A stretch of 64,000 bases of DNA, taken from the NCBI RefSeq assembly GCF_024868665.1, contig NC_079907.1, forward strand, positions 14,095,706 through 14,159,705. The letters are read 5' to 3'. Both the position numbers and the translations under genes were made by a program. Source of the stretch: Triplophysa rosa (lineage: Eukaryota > Chordata > Actinopteri > Cypriniformes > Nemacheilidae). This document shows positions 1 through 30,655 of the stretch, piece by piece. Every line of letters begins with the position of its first letter. Position 1 is the first letter of the stretch. Below the pieces are notes generated by a model. That model was not told the origin of the DNA. It did no database searches and saw only the letters and a list, made by a program, of their open reading frames with translations.

Positions 1-2
1 CG

Positions 3-113
3 ATAACCATGCATCAAATGACTATGTGTCATTTATCTCGCCGTCAATCTGTAATAAAACATCAATAAGCGCACCTAATCTAAATGACACACAGTCATTT
101 GATGCATGGTTAT
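3..113. repeat. 33-bp inverted repeat with a 45-nt spacer (hairpin)
   Basis: Positions 3-35 and 81-113 are reverse complements over 33 nt with a single mismatch (arms start ATAACCATGCATCAAATGAC). It lies in a minpp1 intron. It could be a very short MITE, or the end of one reaching beyond the window. Confidence 0.75.
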
Positions 114-309
114 TGACTTCATTGGCTAAATGCTGTAACTCTCTAGCTAATTGTGCGCCCGCCATAGTTACTTAACGTTATACACGAAGCAAACGATCAG
201 TGAGTGACGTGACGTTAGTCCAAAACAAGTCAAGAGTAATCGATCAAACGCTTCAATCTACGCTGAACCAATAGTAGTCAAGACCAACCCATCTAATTAT
301 CATACAAGA

Positions 310-665
310 CACAGAAAAGTAAGAATAAATTCAAGAATAAATAAATAAAAGTGGAAATAAATACATGCGATAATAAATAAATATAAAAATAAATAAACGT
401 ATAAATAAATAAATGTAAAAATAAAAGGAAATGATAAATAAAATAATCTAAAAATAAAAAAAATAATAATTAAAAATAATTAAAAATGGACACAAAAAAT
501 AATAAATCAATTTAAAAAATGAAAAGAAAAGTTAAAGCTAAGATCAATAATAGCTAAAAACGAATTATTTTGTTTTATCAAACCATTCATTCCTTTATTT
601 ATTTTCATATTATTACATTTATTCGTTTATATATTTATTTATTTATACATTTATTTATTTATAAT
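310..665. repeat. AT-rich low-complexity block with A-rich to T-rich strand switch
   Basis: Runs of AAATA/AATAAATA on the + strand (about 310-540) are followed by TTTATTTA runs (about 575-665), giving a loose inverted symmetry. It lies in a minpp1 intron about 240 bp upstream of the exon at 905. Simple-sequence expansion is likely. No coding potential is seen. Confidence 0.7.
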
Positions 666-904
666 TTTTGCAGGTTTAGTCCTCTATAACTGACATACAA
701 TGCTGCATTCATTACCTCTTTGCTATTGCAGCAATTACACAACCAGTGCATTGTTGAGAACAAAGAAAATTTGAGATTAGTTTATAATGAGTTTAACACT
801 TCTGCATGATAGTGTTATATATTGAGCGTGGTGTAAATATTGAGTTTCTCCTGAGATTCATAATTGGACTTAACAGTGAAAATGAGTAACACTTTTTCTC
901 TTAG

Positions 905-1714
905 GTCCTGGAGTATAAAAGCGAATTGAAACAGTACTGGAAGAGGGGATATGGACATGACATCAACCGTAAATCCAGCTGCCCTCTGTTTCATGATATT
1001 TTCAAGCGTCTTAATAAAGCTGCTTATGACTACAGGTTAGAAGACTGAGAAGTGGTTGGATTCCTTTGTTTACAGAAATACGTTTCAATGTGTATTTCTT
1101 TCTTAAAAAAGAAATGCAAAAGGTGCTTAAGTATTTAATGATACAGTATGCTTTTACTCTGAATTTCTCTGACAGTGATTTTGTATCCATTCAGCATGCA
1201 TAAATATTTCCTCAGTGCATTAAAGATTACACATTGGCGTTTTTTTTACTTTTCTACTTTTGGTTTTGGTCTATACATGCAACGTGATTAAATTATATTC
1301 ACATATTTTTTGTAATGTCTTCTGTATTCTGCCAGATTTGGGGAAGTAGTAAAAACTGCCACAATCCAGGTCGGCCATGGCGAGACTCTGCTTCCTCTTC
1401 TCTCTCTAATGGGCTTCTTCAAGGATGAAAAGCCATTGACAGCAGAGAACTTCTCACAGCAGCACAACCGCAAATTTCGCACCGGTCAGATTGTACCTTA
1501 CGCAGCAAACTTAGTCTTTGTCCTGTATGAATGCAGCGATGGACTCAGAGTGCAGTTATTTCATAATGAGAAGCCCGTTCCATTTCCCAACATGAACCAG
1601 TTTGCTCCAATGTTTGAAATGGTCAGAAAGCATTACTCAAAGCTCCTTCAAGGTTGTGATTTTAAAAAAGAATGTGACATGCCTCAGAAAAACCTCAGGA
1701 ACACTGAACTGTAA
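905..1714 (+). CDS. minpp1: minpp1, multiple inositol polyphosphate phosphatase 1 (3' two exons only)
   Basis: This is the 3' end of a histidine-acid-phosphatase family enzyme that removes phosphates from inositol polyphosphates (InsP6, InsP5, 2,3-BPG) in the ER lumen. Two exons are visible: 905-1035 (acceptor ttag, donor tacag/gttag) and 1336-1714 (acceptor gccag, stop TAA). The AG|A junction restores an Arg codon. The last exon carries the C-terminal HxE proton-donor motif, here GHGET where the family usually has HAE, followed by the conserved [13 protein letters not shown] and [13 protein letters not shown] segments. The protein ends in NTEL, a KDEL-like ER retention signal matching SDEL in human MINPP1. 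Upstream exons with the RHGxRxP site lie outside the window. Identity is firm from these motifs and from the neighbouring papss2. Confidence 0.94.
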
Positions 1715-2845
1715 GTCAGGTTATAAAATAGTGAATTTAAGGGATCTTGCAATATAGTATGTAAAATATGTGGGGTGTTTTTTGGACGACTTTATATTTA
1801 AATTGTCACTTTGTTTTTCTTCAGAAATATTGTTTTTCACACCGTGATTTAAAATTCTAGATGTAATTTATTTTACAGGTTACCAAATGTCTTTGTGGTG
1901 AATGGGATATTTTTAATATTTGTGCTTTGAAAATTGTTATAGGTTTTGTTACTTTATTATGTTATGTTTATTTGCCAAAGAGAAATGGGGTTTTAAGGTA
2001 CCAAATATGTTAATTTTTATTAATAAAAACATTATTTCTATACATCTGCGCATTATCCAAATAAACTTTTTTTCTGCAACCAAAAGGTATTCTATGTTTT
2101 TTATTAAATCATTATTTATTATATTATATTTCAAAGTTGTTTACAATCTAGACAGATCTAGACCAGAATGCGGAGGATTTTCAATGGAGGTTCATTAATG
2201 TGCTATGGACAGTAAACGGGGTCCGAGAAATTACTGCAGGGAGTCAGTGGGTCAATGTTATTGAAACGTATTGAACATTTGATTTATCTTTTATGTCATT
2301 AATATGAATGATATTATTAAAAGTTATTATACAACAAAACCTAGCATTTTATACAGTGCCAACAACAAAACAGTCTTATCTTTGGGTCTCTGGAGTCTGA
2401 GGGAGGTTCCTCGGCTTAAAAAGATTATATTTTGTGCTATGGATTAAAAATGTCTCATAAAATGTCCACACAAATGACAAGGTAACTATATCATATATAT
2501 TAATACATTGAAGTAGGAACGAAAATAGAGCATCGAACGTACTGTTTTTCCCATATTTGCATATATCTGACTTGTATGCTAATAGGTATACTTTGTTTAT
2601 TATGGTATATGTCTCCTTTTTAGAAAGAAATACTATACCCATCACATTCAACTTGAACCAAAAGTCGAGAGAGTGAGGTGGGTGTCGTGATTGGTGACGT
2701 GATTTCTGGGGGAGGAGGAGGATTTCAGGAAGAGCGCTGAGTGCTACGTGTCCAGTTTAACGGAACGAACACAAACTTTACTAACTTTTAATCTGTGTAA
2801 ATCTCCAAAGGATTGGATCGTTGGAAAGAGTTGCTGTGAGGCAGT
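1715..2845. other. minpp1 3' UTR, intergenic gap and papss2 promoter
   Basis: This 1.13 kb stretch holds the minpp1 3' UTR, with AATAAA at 2022-2027 as the best polyadenylation signal and another near 2055. The papss2 promoter and 5' UTR follow. A CRE-like GTGACGTGA lies near 2695 and a TACGTG core near 2744, just before a GC-richer purine tract. No other gene is seen. Confidence 0.6.
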
Positions 2846-10364
<7,519 letters not shown>

Positions 10365-11932
10365 ACAGTAGTGTGAATTACACAAGATCTATATCATCTA
10401 TTTCTGTAGGATTTAGTTATAGAAATAGGTTTATAGAGCAATACATCATATATACTACAAACCTGCAGTGTAAAGACTGTATAACATCTTTATTACTCAT
10501 GTACAACATTTTATGTATATTTATCTTTTGAAATGACCTAGTAGTATCATATGGTACTTTTGTTCCCAATATCCCCTTGGGATCCAAAATTCCATTCACA
10601 TTAGAATTTCTGCCTTTATTATAGACTTGTGCCCAGTCAAGCAAACCTAAATACCTCAACTGTATTTGATCATAAGTATTTCTTGATATTGACAGTATAC
10701 AATTCACAGCTGTGAATTCCCTAGTCTTTTTTTACAGTGTACATTCATGTATTAATGTAAATTTGGCACTGATGTTAGATTTTTGAACATTCCCAAATGA
10801 ACGATTTACGGTTCGATCTCATATGTAAATGTGAAAAGAATGTGTGCTGAGCGCATAAACAGTAAATGCTTGACAATTCCAATATGAAGGAACAAGAGAG
10901 TATTTATTGCCTTACCATTTTCTTAAGGGACCAACCTAAAGATATGATCTCACAGCAAATGTATTTAATTAATGCTACCTTTTGTACAAACTTTTGAGAT
11001 TTACACTTTCATACAATATTTGGTGAAATGTGCATTCAGCAGTATTTACAATAAAATCCATTAAGACAAACCCATGACCATTCAGTTATTTTACAAGGTA
11101 AACAAAACATTGACAAGTTGTATTATATTCTGACTTCTGATCTGATTTTAACTGAAATAACCAGTTGCAGACCTTGCAAACTTGACGCCAAAAAGAAAAA
11201 CTTAAACTAGAAATGCATTCATTCTTTCACTTACATAAGTCACACCCTCAAACCTCCTGAATAATACCAGACTGACGAGTAACAGCAGTGGCTTGGCACT
11301 GGCTCCATATCTGAAACAAAGGCTTATGCATTCAATACAAATCAAATAGTTTAGTGCAACCATATTTTGAGTTTTGCAAATAAATATTTACACAATATGT
11401 CCGTCATGTCCCCTCTGTTCTGGACTAAGTTTAAGATTTACCTGTAAACACATCTTAAATGACTTACTCCCTAGGCCGAAATTGTTTTTTTTTAAGAGTT
11501 TAGCTTAAGTTAAAATTGTGTTAATGAATTTCAACACATCTGTGCTCACAAATCAGTCATATTTGTGTTACATAAACTTAGTGATCTAAAATCACTTTTT
11601 GATTCTAAATGTTTATGTAACTGGGAATAGTTTACTATACTGTTGCTCATCTTCATGAACCACATTATTGGATGACTTTTCATGGAGCAAACAAAACCAC
11701 ACAACAAAATGCATGAAGAAATCCACATTCAGAGATTCATTTGGGTGGGTGGCAAAACAACAGAGCAAGTAAATGACAGTGCAGGAAGAGATGATCAGAG
11801 AAATGGCAAAAAATCCATTTACAGATCCTGAGTTCCCTCTTTTGCAAACATGACACATCCTTATGTCACAGATGAGAAAAAACAAATTAGGTCCAAGTTC
11901 ATGTATTTTTTTAAACAGCAGCAGCAACACAT
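10365..11932. other. Overlapping or abutting 3' UTRs of papss2 (+) and atad1 (-)
   Basis: The two genes converge with 1568 bp between stop codons. papss2 has AATAAA at 11050-11055. On the minus strand atad1 has AATAAA at 10903-10908 (TTTATT on +). If both sites are used the 3' ends overlap by roughly 150 bp, so sense-antisense pairing is possible. No other gene is visible. Confidence 0.55.
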
Positions 11933-14900
11933 TCAGTCCAGTGGTACATGCTTAAATGCCTCATGCACTCCTGCGGATCTGGACTTCTTCATCTTGAGGA
12001 TTGCCTTTTGCAAGTCGTCTTGCCTGATAGGACGGATGCAATCTTCCTCTGCGCTGTTATATGGGATAGAGGGAGATTAACAAGGCAAAACTGCAATAAT
12101 GCCTAATGTTATACCAGTTTAAATGAGAAGATAATATGTACAGGTGCTGGTCATATAATTAGAATATCATCAAAAAGTTGATTTATTTCACTAATTCCAT
12201 TCAAAAAGTGAAACTTGTACATTATATTCATTCATTACACACAGACTGATATATTTCAAATGTTTATTTCTTTTAATTTGATGATTATAACTGACCACTA
12301 ATGAAAATCACAAATTCAGTATCTCAGAAAATTAGAATATTACTTAAGACCAATACAAAGAAAGGATTTTTAGAAATCTTGGCCAACTGAAAAGTATGAA
12401 CATGAAAAGTATGAGCATGTACAGCACTCAATACTTAGTTGGGGCTCCTTTTGCCTGAATTACTGCAGCAATGCGGCGTGGCATGGAGTCGATCAGTCTG
12501 TGGCACTGCTCAGGTGTTATGAGAGCCCAGGTTGCTCTGATAGTGGCCTTCAGCTCTTCTGCATTGTTGGGTCTGGCATATCGCATCTTCCTCTTCACAA
12601 TACCCCATAGATTTTCTATGGGGTTAAGGTCAGGCGAGTTTGCTGGCCAATTAAGAACAGGGATACCATGGTCCTTAAACCAGGTACTGGTAGCTTTGGC
12701 ACTGTGTGCAGGTGCCAAGTCCTGTTGGAAAATGAAATCTGCATCTCCATAAAGTTGGTCAGCAGCAGGAAGCATCAGAAGCGTCTCGCCTGGGCTAAAG
12801 ACAAAAAGGACTGGACTGCTGCTGAGTGGTCCAAAGTTATGTTCTCTGATGAAAGTAAATTTTGCATTTCCTTTGGAAATCAGGGTCCCAGAGTCTGGAG
12901 GAAGAGAGGAGAGGCACAGAATCCACGTTGCTTGAGGTCCAGTGTAAAGTTTCCACAGTCAGTGATGGTTTAGGGTGCCATGTCATCTGCTGGTGTTGGT
13001 CCACTGTGTTTTCTGAGGTCCAAGGTCAACGCAGCCGTATACCAGGAAGTTTTAGAGCACTTCATGCTTCCTGCTGCTGACCAACTTTATGGAGATGCAG
13101 ATTTCATTTTCCAACAGGACTTGGCACCTGCACACAGTGCCAAAGCTACCAGTACCTGGTTTAAGGACCATGGTATCCCTGTTCTTAATTGGCCAGTAAA
13201 CTCGCCTGACCTTAACCCCATAGAAAATCTATGGGGTATTGTGAAGAGGAAGATGCGATATGCCAGACCCAACAATGCGGAAGAGCTGAAGGCCACTATC
13301 AGAGCAACCTGGGCTCTCATAACACCTGAGCAGTGCCACAGACTGATCGACTCCATGCCACGCCGCATTGCTGCAGTAATTCAGGCAAAAGGAGCCCCAA
13401 CTAAGTATTGAGTGCTGTACATGCTCATACTTTTCATGTTCATACTTTTCAGTTGGCCAAGATTTCTAAAAATCCTTTCTTTGTATTGGTCTTAAGTAAT
13501 ATTGTAATTTTCTGATACTGAATTTGGGATTTTCATTAGTTGTCAGTTATAATCATCAAATTAAAAGAAATTAACATTTGAAATATATCAGTCTGTGTGT
13601 AATGAATGAATATAATATACAAGTTTCACTTTTTGAATGGAATTAGTGAAATAAATCAACTTTTTGATGATATTCTAATTATATGACCAGCACCTGTATG
13701 CTTTACTTCAATGCCTCAAAATGTATGGAAAAAAATATTTTATGTTTTTAGATTAATATCCCTGCTACCATTATGCTTCATGTTCTGTATTCGTGTAAGA
13801 GACATATGTAGTAGAAAAAAAACAATAAACTAATTTAAAAAAATTACCTTTCATCATTGTTGTGTACAAAATCACGCACACAGAGCAGTGCGGCATCTCT
13901 GCACGTCTCCTTGAGATCACTTCCTGAAAACCCTTCGGTGTCTTTTGCAACTTCACTGAGGTCCACAGCGGACTCCACCTTTATATTAAAAAAAATTACT
14001 CTTTAGGCACTTGTAACGTTTAACAACCTGAAGGTCTATGAGATGCCAGTACACTACTGGGTCATTCCGTGTCAAATCAACCAAACTTTGAATATATCCC
14101 TGGTGCGAATTTTTGATTTTTTTTTCTATTTTTACAGAAGCAAGAGCAACATCGGTAATGATGAAAGCCAACATATTAAATGCCATAGATGAACAGTCAT
14201 TAAGTAATCAATTAATTTGTAGAGGGAGGTACAGTGCCTTGCAAAAGTATTTACTCCCCTTCATTTTATTCACATTTTGTTATGTTTATTACAGATTAAG
14301 GTATCTCTAACGGTTCTGGAGTTACAGGCATGCAAATTTTATAAAAAGAACACAAAAAATGCCCTTTCTTCCTTTTTGAGCGGTCACCACTTGCATAAAA
14401 TGCATCAAGGATTGCTAAAGTTAACAGATTTTACCAACAGATATACCGACCTCTGTGTAAAAATAAAATTATGATGCTGGCATATTTCTCGTGTCATTTT
14501 TACCCCCTCTAAAATGGCTCCAAATTTCAGGTGAAAATGGTCTTTATTACCTCCCTCTACAAATTGATTACTTAATAACTATTCATCTGCGGCATTTAAT
14601 ATTTTGGCTTTCATCACTACTGATGTTGCTCTTGCTTCTGTAAAAACAGGACAAAAAATAAAAAATTCGAGCCGGGGACCTTTGGTTGAGTTGACACGGA
14701 ATGAACCTGCTTTAAAAACATACTTACTTTCTCATTTTCCAGGATCAGTTTCAATATATCTCTTCTCTGATTGAGACTCTAAATAAATAACAAATGACAA
14801 TGTATAAGAAGCTCTACACAGTTTCACATAAGTACTACAAATATTTATGTAATATCACATAAATCTTACTGGCTGATTGATGTGGAACCGTGTTGGCATT

Positions 14901-16110
14901 CTTCGCAGTATAGCAGAATCAAGATCTTGTGGCCGATTGGTGGCTCCCATGATTATGACCTTTGTTAGGAAAACAATCACAATACTTGCTTATTTTTTAC
15001 CAGCTAGATAGAAAATGGGACTGTCACTAACTAATCAAAGAAGAACAAATGCTTCATTCTACCTGGCAGTTGAAGTCAGTTTCCAGTCCATCCCATAAGC
15101 TCATGAACTGAGCCTTCATCATGGCCGTGGCCTCATGATCTGAACTCGAACGACTCCTCAAAAAGGAATCTAAGACAAGTGCATTAGACATTACACTTAA
15201 CTGCCAAAACCCTGAATACTGAATAAAAATCAAAGCATGCCTTTACCAATCTCGTCAATGAAGATAATAGAAGGCTGTAGTTTGATGGCCAGAGAGAACA
15301 CGGCTGCAGCTAGTTTCTGGGATTCTCCGTACCATTTGTCAGTGAGAGTGGAAGGCTGTAAATTAATGAAGCGGAATCCAGCCTCTTTGGCAGTAGCTTT
15401 GGCGATTAGAGTTTTCCCACATCCTGGAGGCCCATACAGCAACACTCCTGAAAAAAAGAGATGAAACCCACCTCAAAATGAACTGTATGTAGTGAAGATG
15501 GTAGACACTTTATGGAATCATTTCCACTTCCTACCTTTAGGTGGCTGAAGAAGTCTGGATCCTTCAAACAAATATCTCTTCTGGACTGGAAGTATAACTG
15601 TGTCTTTCAGTTCCGTTATGACTTCATCCAAGCCAGCGATATCACGCCATGAAATCTGTGGGTGGATGTGAATGATTTGTATAACTTGCAAATAGCTACA
15701 GGTAAATAACATCAAGCTGCCAGATGGAGACTAAATTACTCACATGCATAGTCAATGGATCCACAAGATGAGCTGCGATGCTCATCTCATATTCAGAAAG
15801 CTTGACATTCTGCACTCCTATCTGTCGCATTAGTTTCTCTGCCTGTGAAAGTGCAACAAAACATGGTTTTTATATTTGATGCCATGTTTCGTAAAACCTA
15901 ATGCTTACCTTTCTAAACTACATGTATATGGCATACCTGTTTTTGTGCCTCGACCTTTTGTTTTCTTGTTGGATCAATAGCATCCACCATCCACTTTATT
16001 GTAAAATAGGTGACGGCACCAAATATAGTAAGGCGGAAGAGTAAACCTATAACCTCATTCCTGCCCAAAGGGCGGGTGATATTGTCAGTTGGAATCTCTT
16101 TCAATACCAT
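11933..16110 (-). CDS. atad1: atad1, Msp1-type AAA+ membrane extractase
   Basis: AAA+ ATPase anchored in outer mitochondrial and peroxisomal membranes that pulls out mislocalised tail-anchored proteins; in neurons it also disassembles AMPA-receptor complexes. Coding exons in transcription order: 16110-15937, 15842-15744, 15655-15535, 15447-15247, 15169-15063, 14959-14870, 14778-14728, 13978-13848, 12053-11933. They total 1095 nt, or 364 residues plus stop (human 361). A transmembrane helix spans about residues 19-38. Walker A GPPGCGKT is at about 137-144 and Walker B IIFIDE at about 192-197. The KWYGES pore loop, MGATNRP (sensor 1) and the RRMPTRF arginine-finger segment are present. The C-terminus ends KHVPLD. 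The start is the first ATG after an acceptor at 16125, so the 5' leader is spliced. The last intron holds a Tc1 foldback and intron 7 another foldback. Confidence 0.96.
12428..12775 (-). pseudogene. Mirror copy of Tc1 transposase C-terminal half
   Basis: The reading frame of 115 codons gives the catalytic [11 protein letters not shown] and NPIENLWG motifs of a DD34E transposase and ends GAPTKY. It is nearly identical to the + strand copy at 13064-13411. It has no N-terminal half, so it cannot encode a working transposase. Confidence 0.9.
12770..13411 (+). pseudogene. Truncated Tc1-like transposase, C-terminal two thirds
   Basis: The frame reads from [10 protein letters not shown] through SDESKF (first catalytic D), an in-frame TAG at the expected VWGA Trp position near 12971, and then FQQDLAPAH (second D) and NPIENLWG (E). 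There are 34 residues between the second D and the E. The DNA-binding N-terminal domain is missing, having been replaced by the inverted arm. Inactive. Confidence 0.9.
14059..14707. mobile_element. Foldback element filling atad1 intron 7, with a nested Tc1 end
   Basis: The left end GGGTCATTCCGTGTCAA is mirrored by TTGACACGGAATGAACC on the right. The inverted arms run about 170 bp each and share AAGCAAGAGCAACATC. They enclose TACAGTGCCTTGCAAAAGTA at 14230-14249, which looks like a truncated Tc1-family terminus. The element takes up 649 of the 749 bp of the intron and ends 20 bp from the exon 7 donor. Confidence 0.8.
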
Positions 16111-16475
16111 CCTCTCACATTCACCTATAGAAAGAAAAAAGCCTATAAGTCTATGGGTGTTAACAGATCTTTACAGAAACCAGGTTTACAATCAAAGAAA
16201 TTATTCAGATCAAATACTAGAGACATTAACATTACAGGTAACATTACTGCTTAGCGCTGCTGTTTGCTGTAATTTTCGGCCACCTCGCTGAAATGCTTCC
16301 TAATGTAATAATCAGGTAAAGTACCCGGCGTAGTTTGCTTTCATTTTCACTGGAGAGCGCAGATTTTGCTAAACTGGGAGGTTGGTTGCTTACTTGGCTA
16401 TGACCTTCTTGGTGTAAATGCATTATCGCAAACAAAACAGTAGAAGCGAGACTCAATATCAAACTGGGTACTTAC

Positions 16476-16660
16476 CAAAAGTGTCGTTATTATAGAGACT
16501 CGGAAGTGATGTTTAAAATGCAGTTAATTTTAATCAGTTGCCTCATTTACTTCAAGCGATCAGACTTGCATGACACACTCACCTCCGCAATTACTTTCTC
16601 GTCTCCAGTGAAGTGTCGCATTCTGCACACTACTGCCCTCCACCGGACCGGAAGTACAAC
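16476..16660 (-). promoter_or_regulatory. atad1: atad1 non-coding first exon and promoter with ETS sites
   Basis: On the minus strand CACTTTTG|GTAAGTAC is a strong splice donor at 16475, the natural partner of the acceptor before the coding exon at 16124. ETS/GABP-type motifs CGGAAGTGA (16501-16509) and ACCGGAAGTA (16647-16656) lie at the expected start region. The transcription start itself is not determined. Confidence 0.6.
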
Positions 16661-27548
<10,888 letters not shown>

Positions 27549-30500
27549 AATATTTTTATGGGAAGAAAAACAAACCTAATAGAATTGTTTAAAGGAGAAA
27601 ACTTGAATATGAACTGAAAGCAAGTACATTTTTTTCCAAACAGAAGTAGGACACGTCACGTTAAAACGCCATCAGTTTTTAGGGACATAAATGCTGACCA
27701 ATTTTTTTTTTTTTTTAAGTTTACCCTTCTCCATGAAGTATCAACACTGATGTTCCGTGGATACAAATGTGACAGTATATGTTATGTAAATACATTTTCA
27801 TGCCGTAAGGAAAAAGGAAACCCATTTAGGATGGGAGATGGTTTGTGGGAGAATCCAATGGAGATCTAAATGTGCTGCTCCGTCACCTGTTGAAATAAGG
27901 CCAGTGCTTAAATCTTCATCATTTTACTCTTCTTTCCTACCTACTGTGAAGCTCTTATGCTGTTGGAACGCCGGCATGTGTCATTTAGGTTCTGTTGTTC
28001 AGTGGAAACCATTTTTCGCTCTGGATTCATCATTATTACTACTACAGCTGTGGTTGTAATGGTTTTTCAGAGCTACATGACATTTTTGGCAGAAAACACT
28101 GCAAATAGCACCACCGTGTATTATCCTTTTCCTTTCTTTTTAATGCAAATCTACACAAACAACAGGGAGACCAGTGTTGCAAAAATGTTAACACTATAGC
28201 TCATCCAAGAAGGTGTGCATGTTATTGGAATCCATATTGTCAAATAAACGCTATACAATGTTTTTCTAAAAGGTTTCTAAAAGTCATTTAAAACGTGATT
28301 GTATTTTAAAGGAAGTCTTTTCCATCCCACCATGAGATTTTAATCTGTAAACGGTCTCTTAACTGTACTTCATTCTATAACTCGCAAGTTCCCCATTTTC
28401 AACTGGCACTTGTTTCGTTTTCAGTTCGTAACGGTCTATGATCTGAGCTTAAAGTCATTAGGCTGTTCTTTAAACATGTTGAGTCAAACTTGTGCTAGGG
28501 CTCCGCTGTCCCCAGTTCACTACAGCGGCAAACATCTCCAAATCCGCTAGAAGTGAATGCATTAGCTCTTCTGTAAGTCATGCCAACTTGGGCAAAGTTA
28601 CGGCTTATTGCATGAGAAGCCCTTCTGAATGTATCAACCTTGGATGCAAGTTCTGGTTCGACAGCATTCACAAACTTTCTCCAGGCTGTCAGAAATCAGA
28701 GCTCTGGCTCTCTGTCTGTAGCCTAATGGTGCATGATCTAATGAAATCTGGATCAGCCTTTTATCCAGCAATGGTGCTTACAAACTGCAGACTCACAATG
28801 TATAGTCATTTCGGAGCAAATCTCATGGTGCATTCAAACGTGCTGCAGTGCGTCATAACTGTTAGCTGCACTTTCGATGTGCGTAACCGTCCGATAGTCT
28901 CCACCGTTCTGATGTCCCTAGCTTAGAGTTGACATGGTTTCAGTTTTACCTCTCCTTGAACAGGCCTCGTTCCAGTTTGGACTATTAGTCCAGCTAGTGC
29001 AGCTACAGATTTTACACAGTCCTGTGCTTGCTTCAGAAATAATAAAGCCCTATATATGAGAATATTTTAATGTATGATTCTTTTTAAGCATGCCAACTTT
29101 TTTTTAGCACATCTGGCTGATTAAGTCGGAAAACAAACTAAAAGACAAAAACGTTCTCAGTCTCTTGGGCAAGAATCTTCACTGAGGGTAGTGAGTAAGC
29201 TGCCTTTTCCCTGTACTGTTAACATTCAGGCTTCACACTCGTCACCAGCCCACCGCACACGTTGTACATCTCGCCTTCCTTAAAGAATACACGTCCCAGA
29301 CATGAGGAGGAAACTCTGCCTTCCTTCATGTGATTGTACACCAACCAAACCAGGATAAGAAAACTAACCTTTTAAGGATTCTCTCTTTTGTTTACATTTC
29401 AGATCACTGAAAACATGCCAAAATTAAGCTTGATCTTTTTTTGTGGAGGCGGGGCCCACGGGAGGTATTCTTTGCTTTACTTGAAGTTGACAATGCTTAC
29501 TCTTCTACTGCTTCAATACCTACCATTCTGCCCAAGCACTGACTTTTATTTAAAGCTACTATACGAGAGCAACATATTGTACTAGACATGTGCACTGTTA
29601 CAGGTTCTTGCAGGGTTTCAGTCAGCGGTCCACAGTATTTTTTTTAATTATTTTTTGTTAGTTTGTCAGTTTTATTTTTCTATGGAAATGCTCGCAGCAA
29701 TCAAACATACGAGAGCAGAGGAGGGATTCAAATGTCCATGCATTTTTGTCGCTGCGCATCAACATAGAATCAAATGTTATTGACTGAAATGTTTTTTTAA
29801 GAAAGCATAAAAGAGAAAAAAGAATCAATTATTTATGAAAGTATTCATTCACGTTCTGACGGAGACCCTCTGCAGGTTTTCCGTTATTTTACAGTCGTCC
29901 TTAAAGTGTGCAAACTTCAGATGTTTGGCGCTTTAATGTATGACATCACATAACATCCAGTCCTTTTCTGTCACACAAACCCCCGTTTCATTTAGACAAT
30001 TTAGCCGCAGTACCTTAACGTGCAAAACCTCGGACGTCCCTTACGTGGCACGGGCGCGTGGAGCTCACAGGCAGCATCGAAAATTAACTTAAAAGCTTTA
30101 ATGAAAAACAAGAAGTCTTTAAAGGTGCCAGTGTATGTTTCATGTCACTCTTAGCGGATTCATGCAATATGTTATGATGCCTGTGGTTGCCACAAAGTGC
30201 CTCTTGTTTACAGCTGAAGAAAAAAGTGCTTGCTTTAAAAACTGTTGTAGAACATAACGTCGTGCATGCGGATGGATGGGGTGGTACTGTGCACTAAATC
30301 GTCCAGCTAGACCTGCAGCAGGGGGCCCTTTGGACTTCGGTCACGCTTCATTTGAAACCATTCTCTCCCCCAGAGGGTTTTTACGTTCATCGTGTAATCT
30401 CGGTATATTTTGGGTCTTTAAGAAAACAGCCTTACTCCGTTTCAAGCCTGTTCAGATACTATTGTGCTGTGCAACAGTTGCTCTATGTGTGATTGCCTAT

Positions 30501-30655
30501 GCACTGAGTACACGAAACAACCATATATGAAATATTGTACAGGTAATCATGTTGCTCATACACATCACATGTTTGTTTGTAAGTGTATGTGTAAACTGCC
30601 CTTTATCTTAGTGTTATAAACTCCACATAAATCCAATAAAATCTCATTCTCTTGT
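27549..30655 (+). other. pten: pten 3' UTR
   Basis: About 3.1 kb follows the stop codon with no convincing coding region. AATAAA signals stand at 28243-28248, 29041-29046 and 30635-30640; the last is followed by a GT-rich stretch and is the likely distal end. TACTTGAA at 29478-29485 is a perfect miR-26-type target octamer, a site known in mammalian PTEN 3' UTRs. GCACTTT (28868) and TGGTGCT (28772) match miR-17 and miR-29 seeds by sequence only. Confidence 0.65.

Larger units (their letters stand above)
12141..13696. mobile_element. Tc1-like foldback element in the last atad1 intron
   Basis: The ends are CAGGTGCTGGTCATATAATT and its inverse, flanked by TA on both sides (12139-12140 and 13697-13698); total 1556 bp. 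The arms, 12141-12775 and about 13064-13696, are near-identical inverted copies. Each carries the 3' half of a Tc1 transposase gene. The centre (12776-13063) is single copy and continues the + strand transposase. The structure looks like an inverted duplication in which a copy of the 3' half replaced the 5' half. Confidence 0.93.

Noticed and set aside
28492..28926. 144-codon frame downstream of pten
   Set aside because: It lies in the pten 3' UTR, has no family motif, and its composition is not clearly coding.
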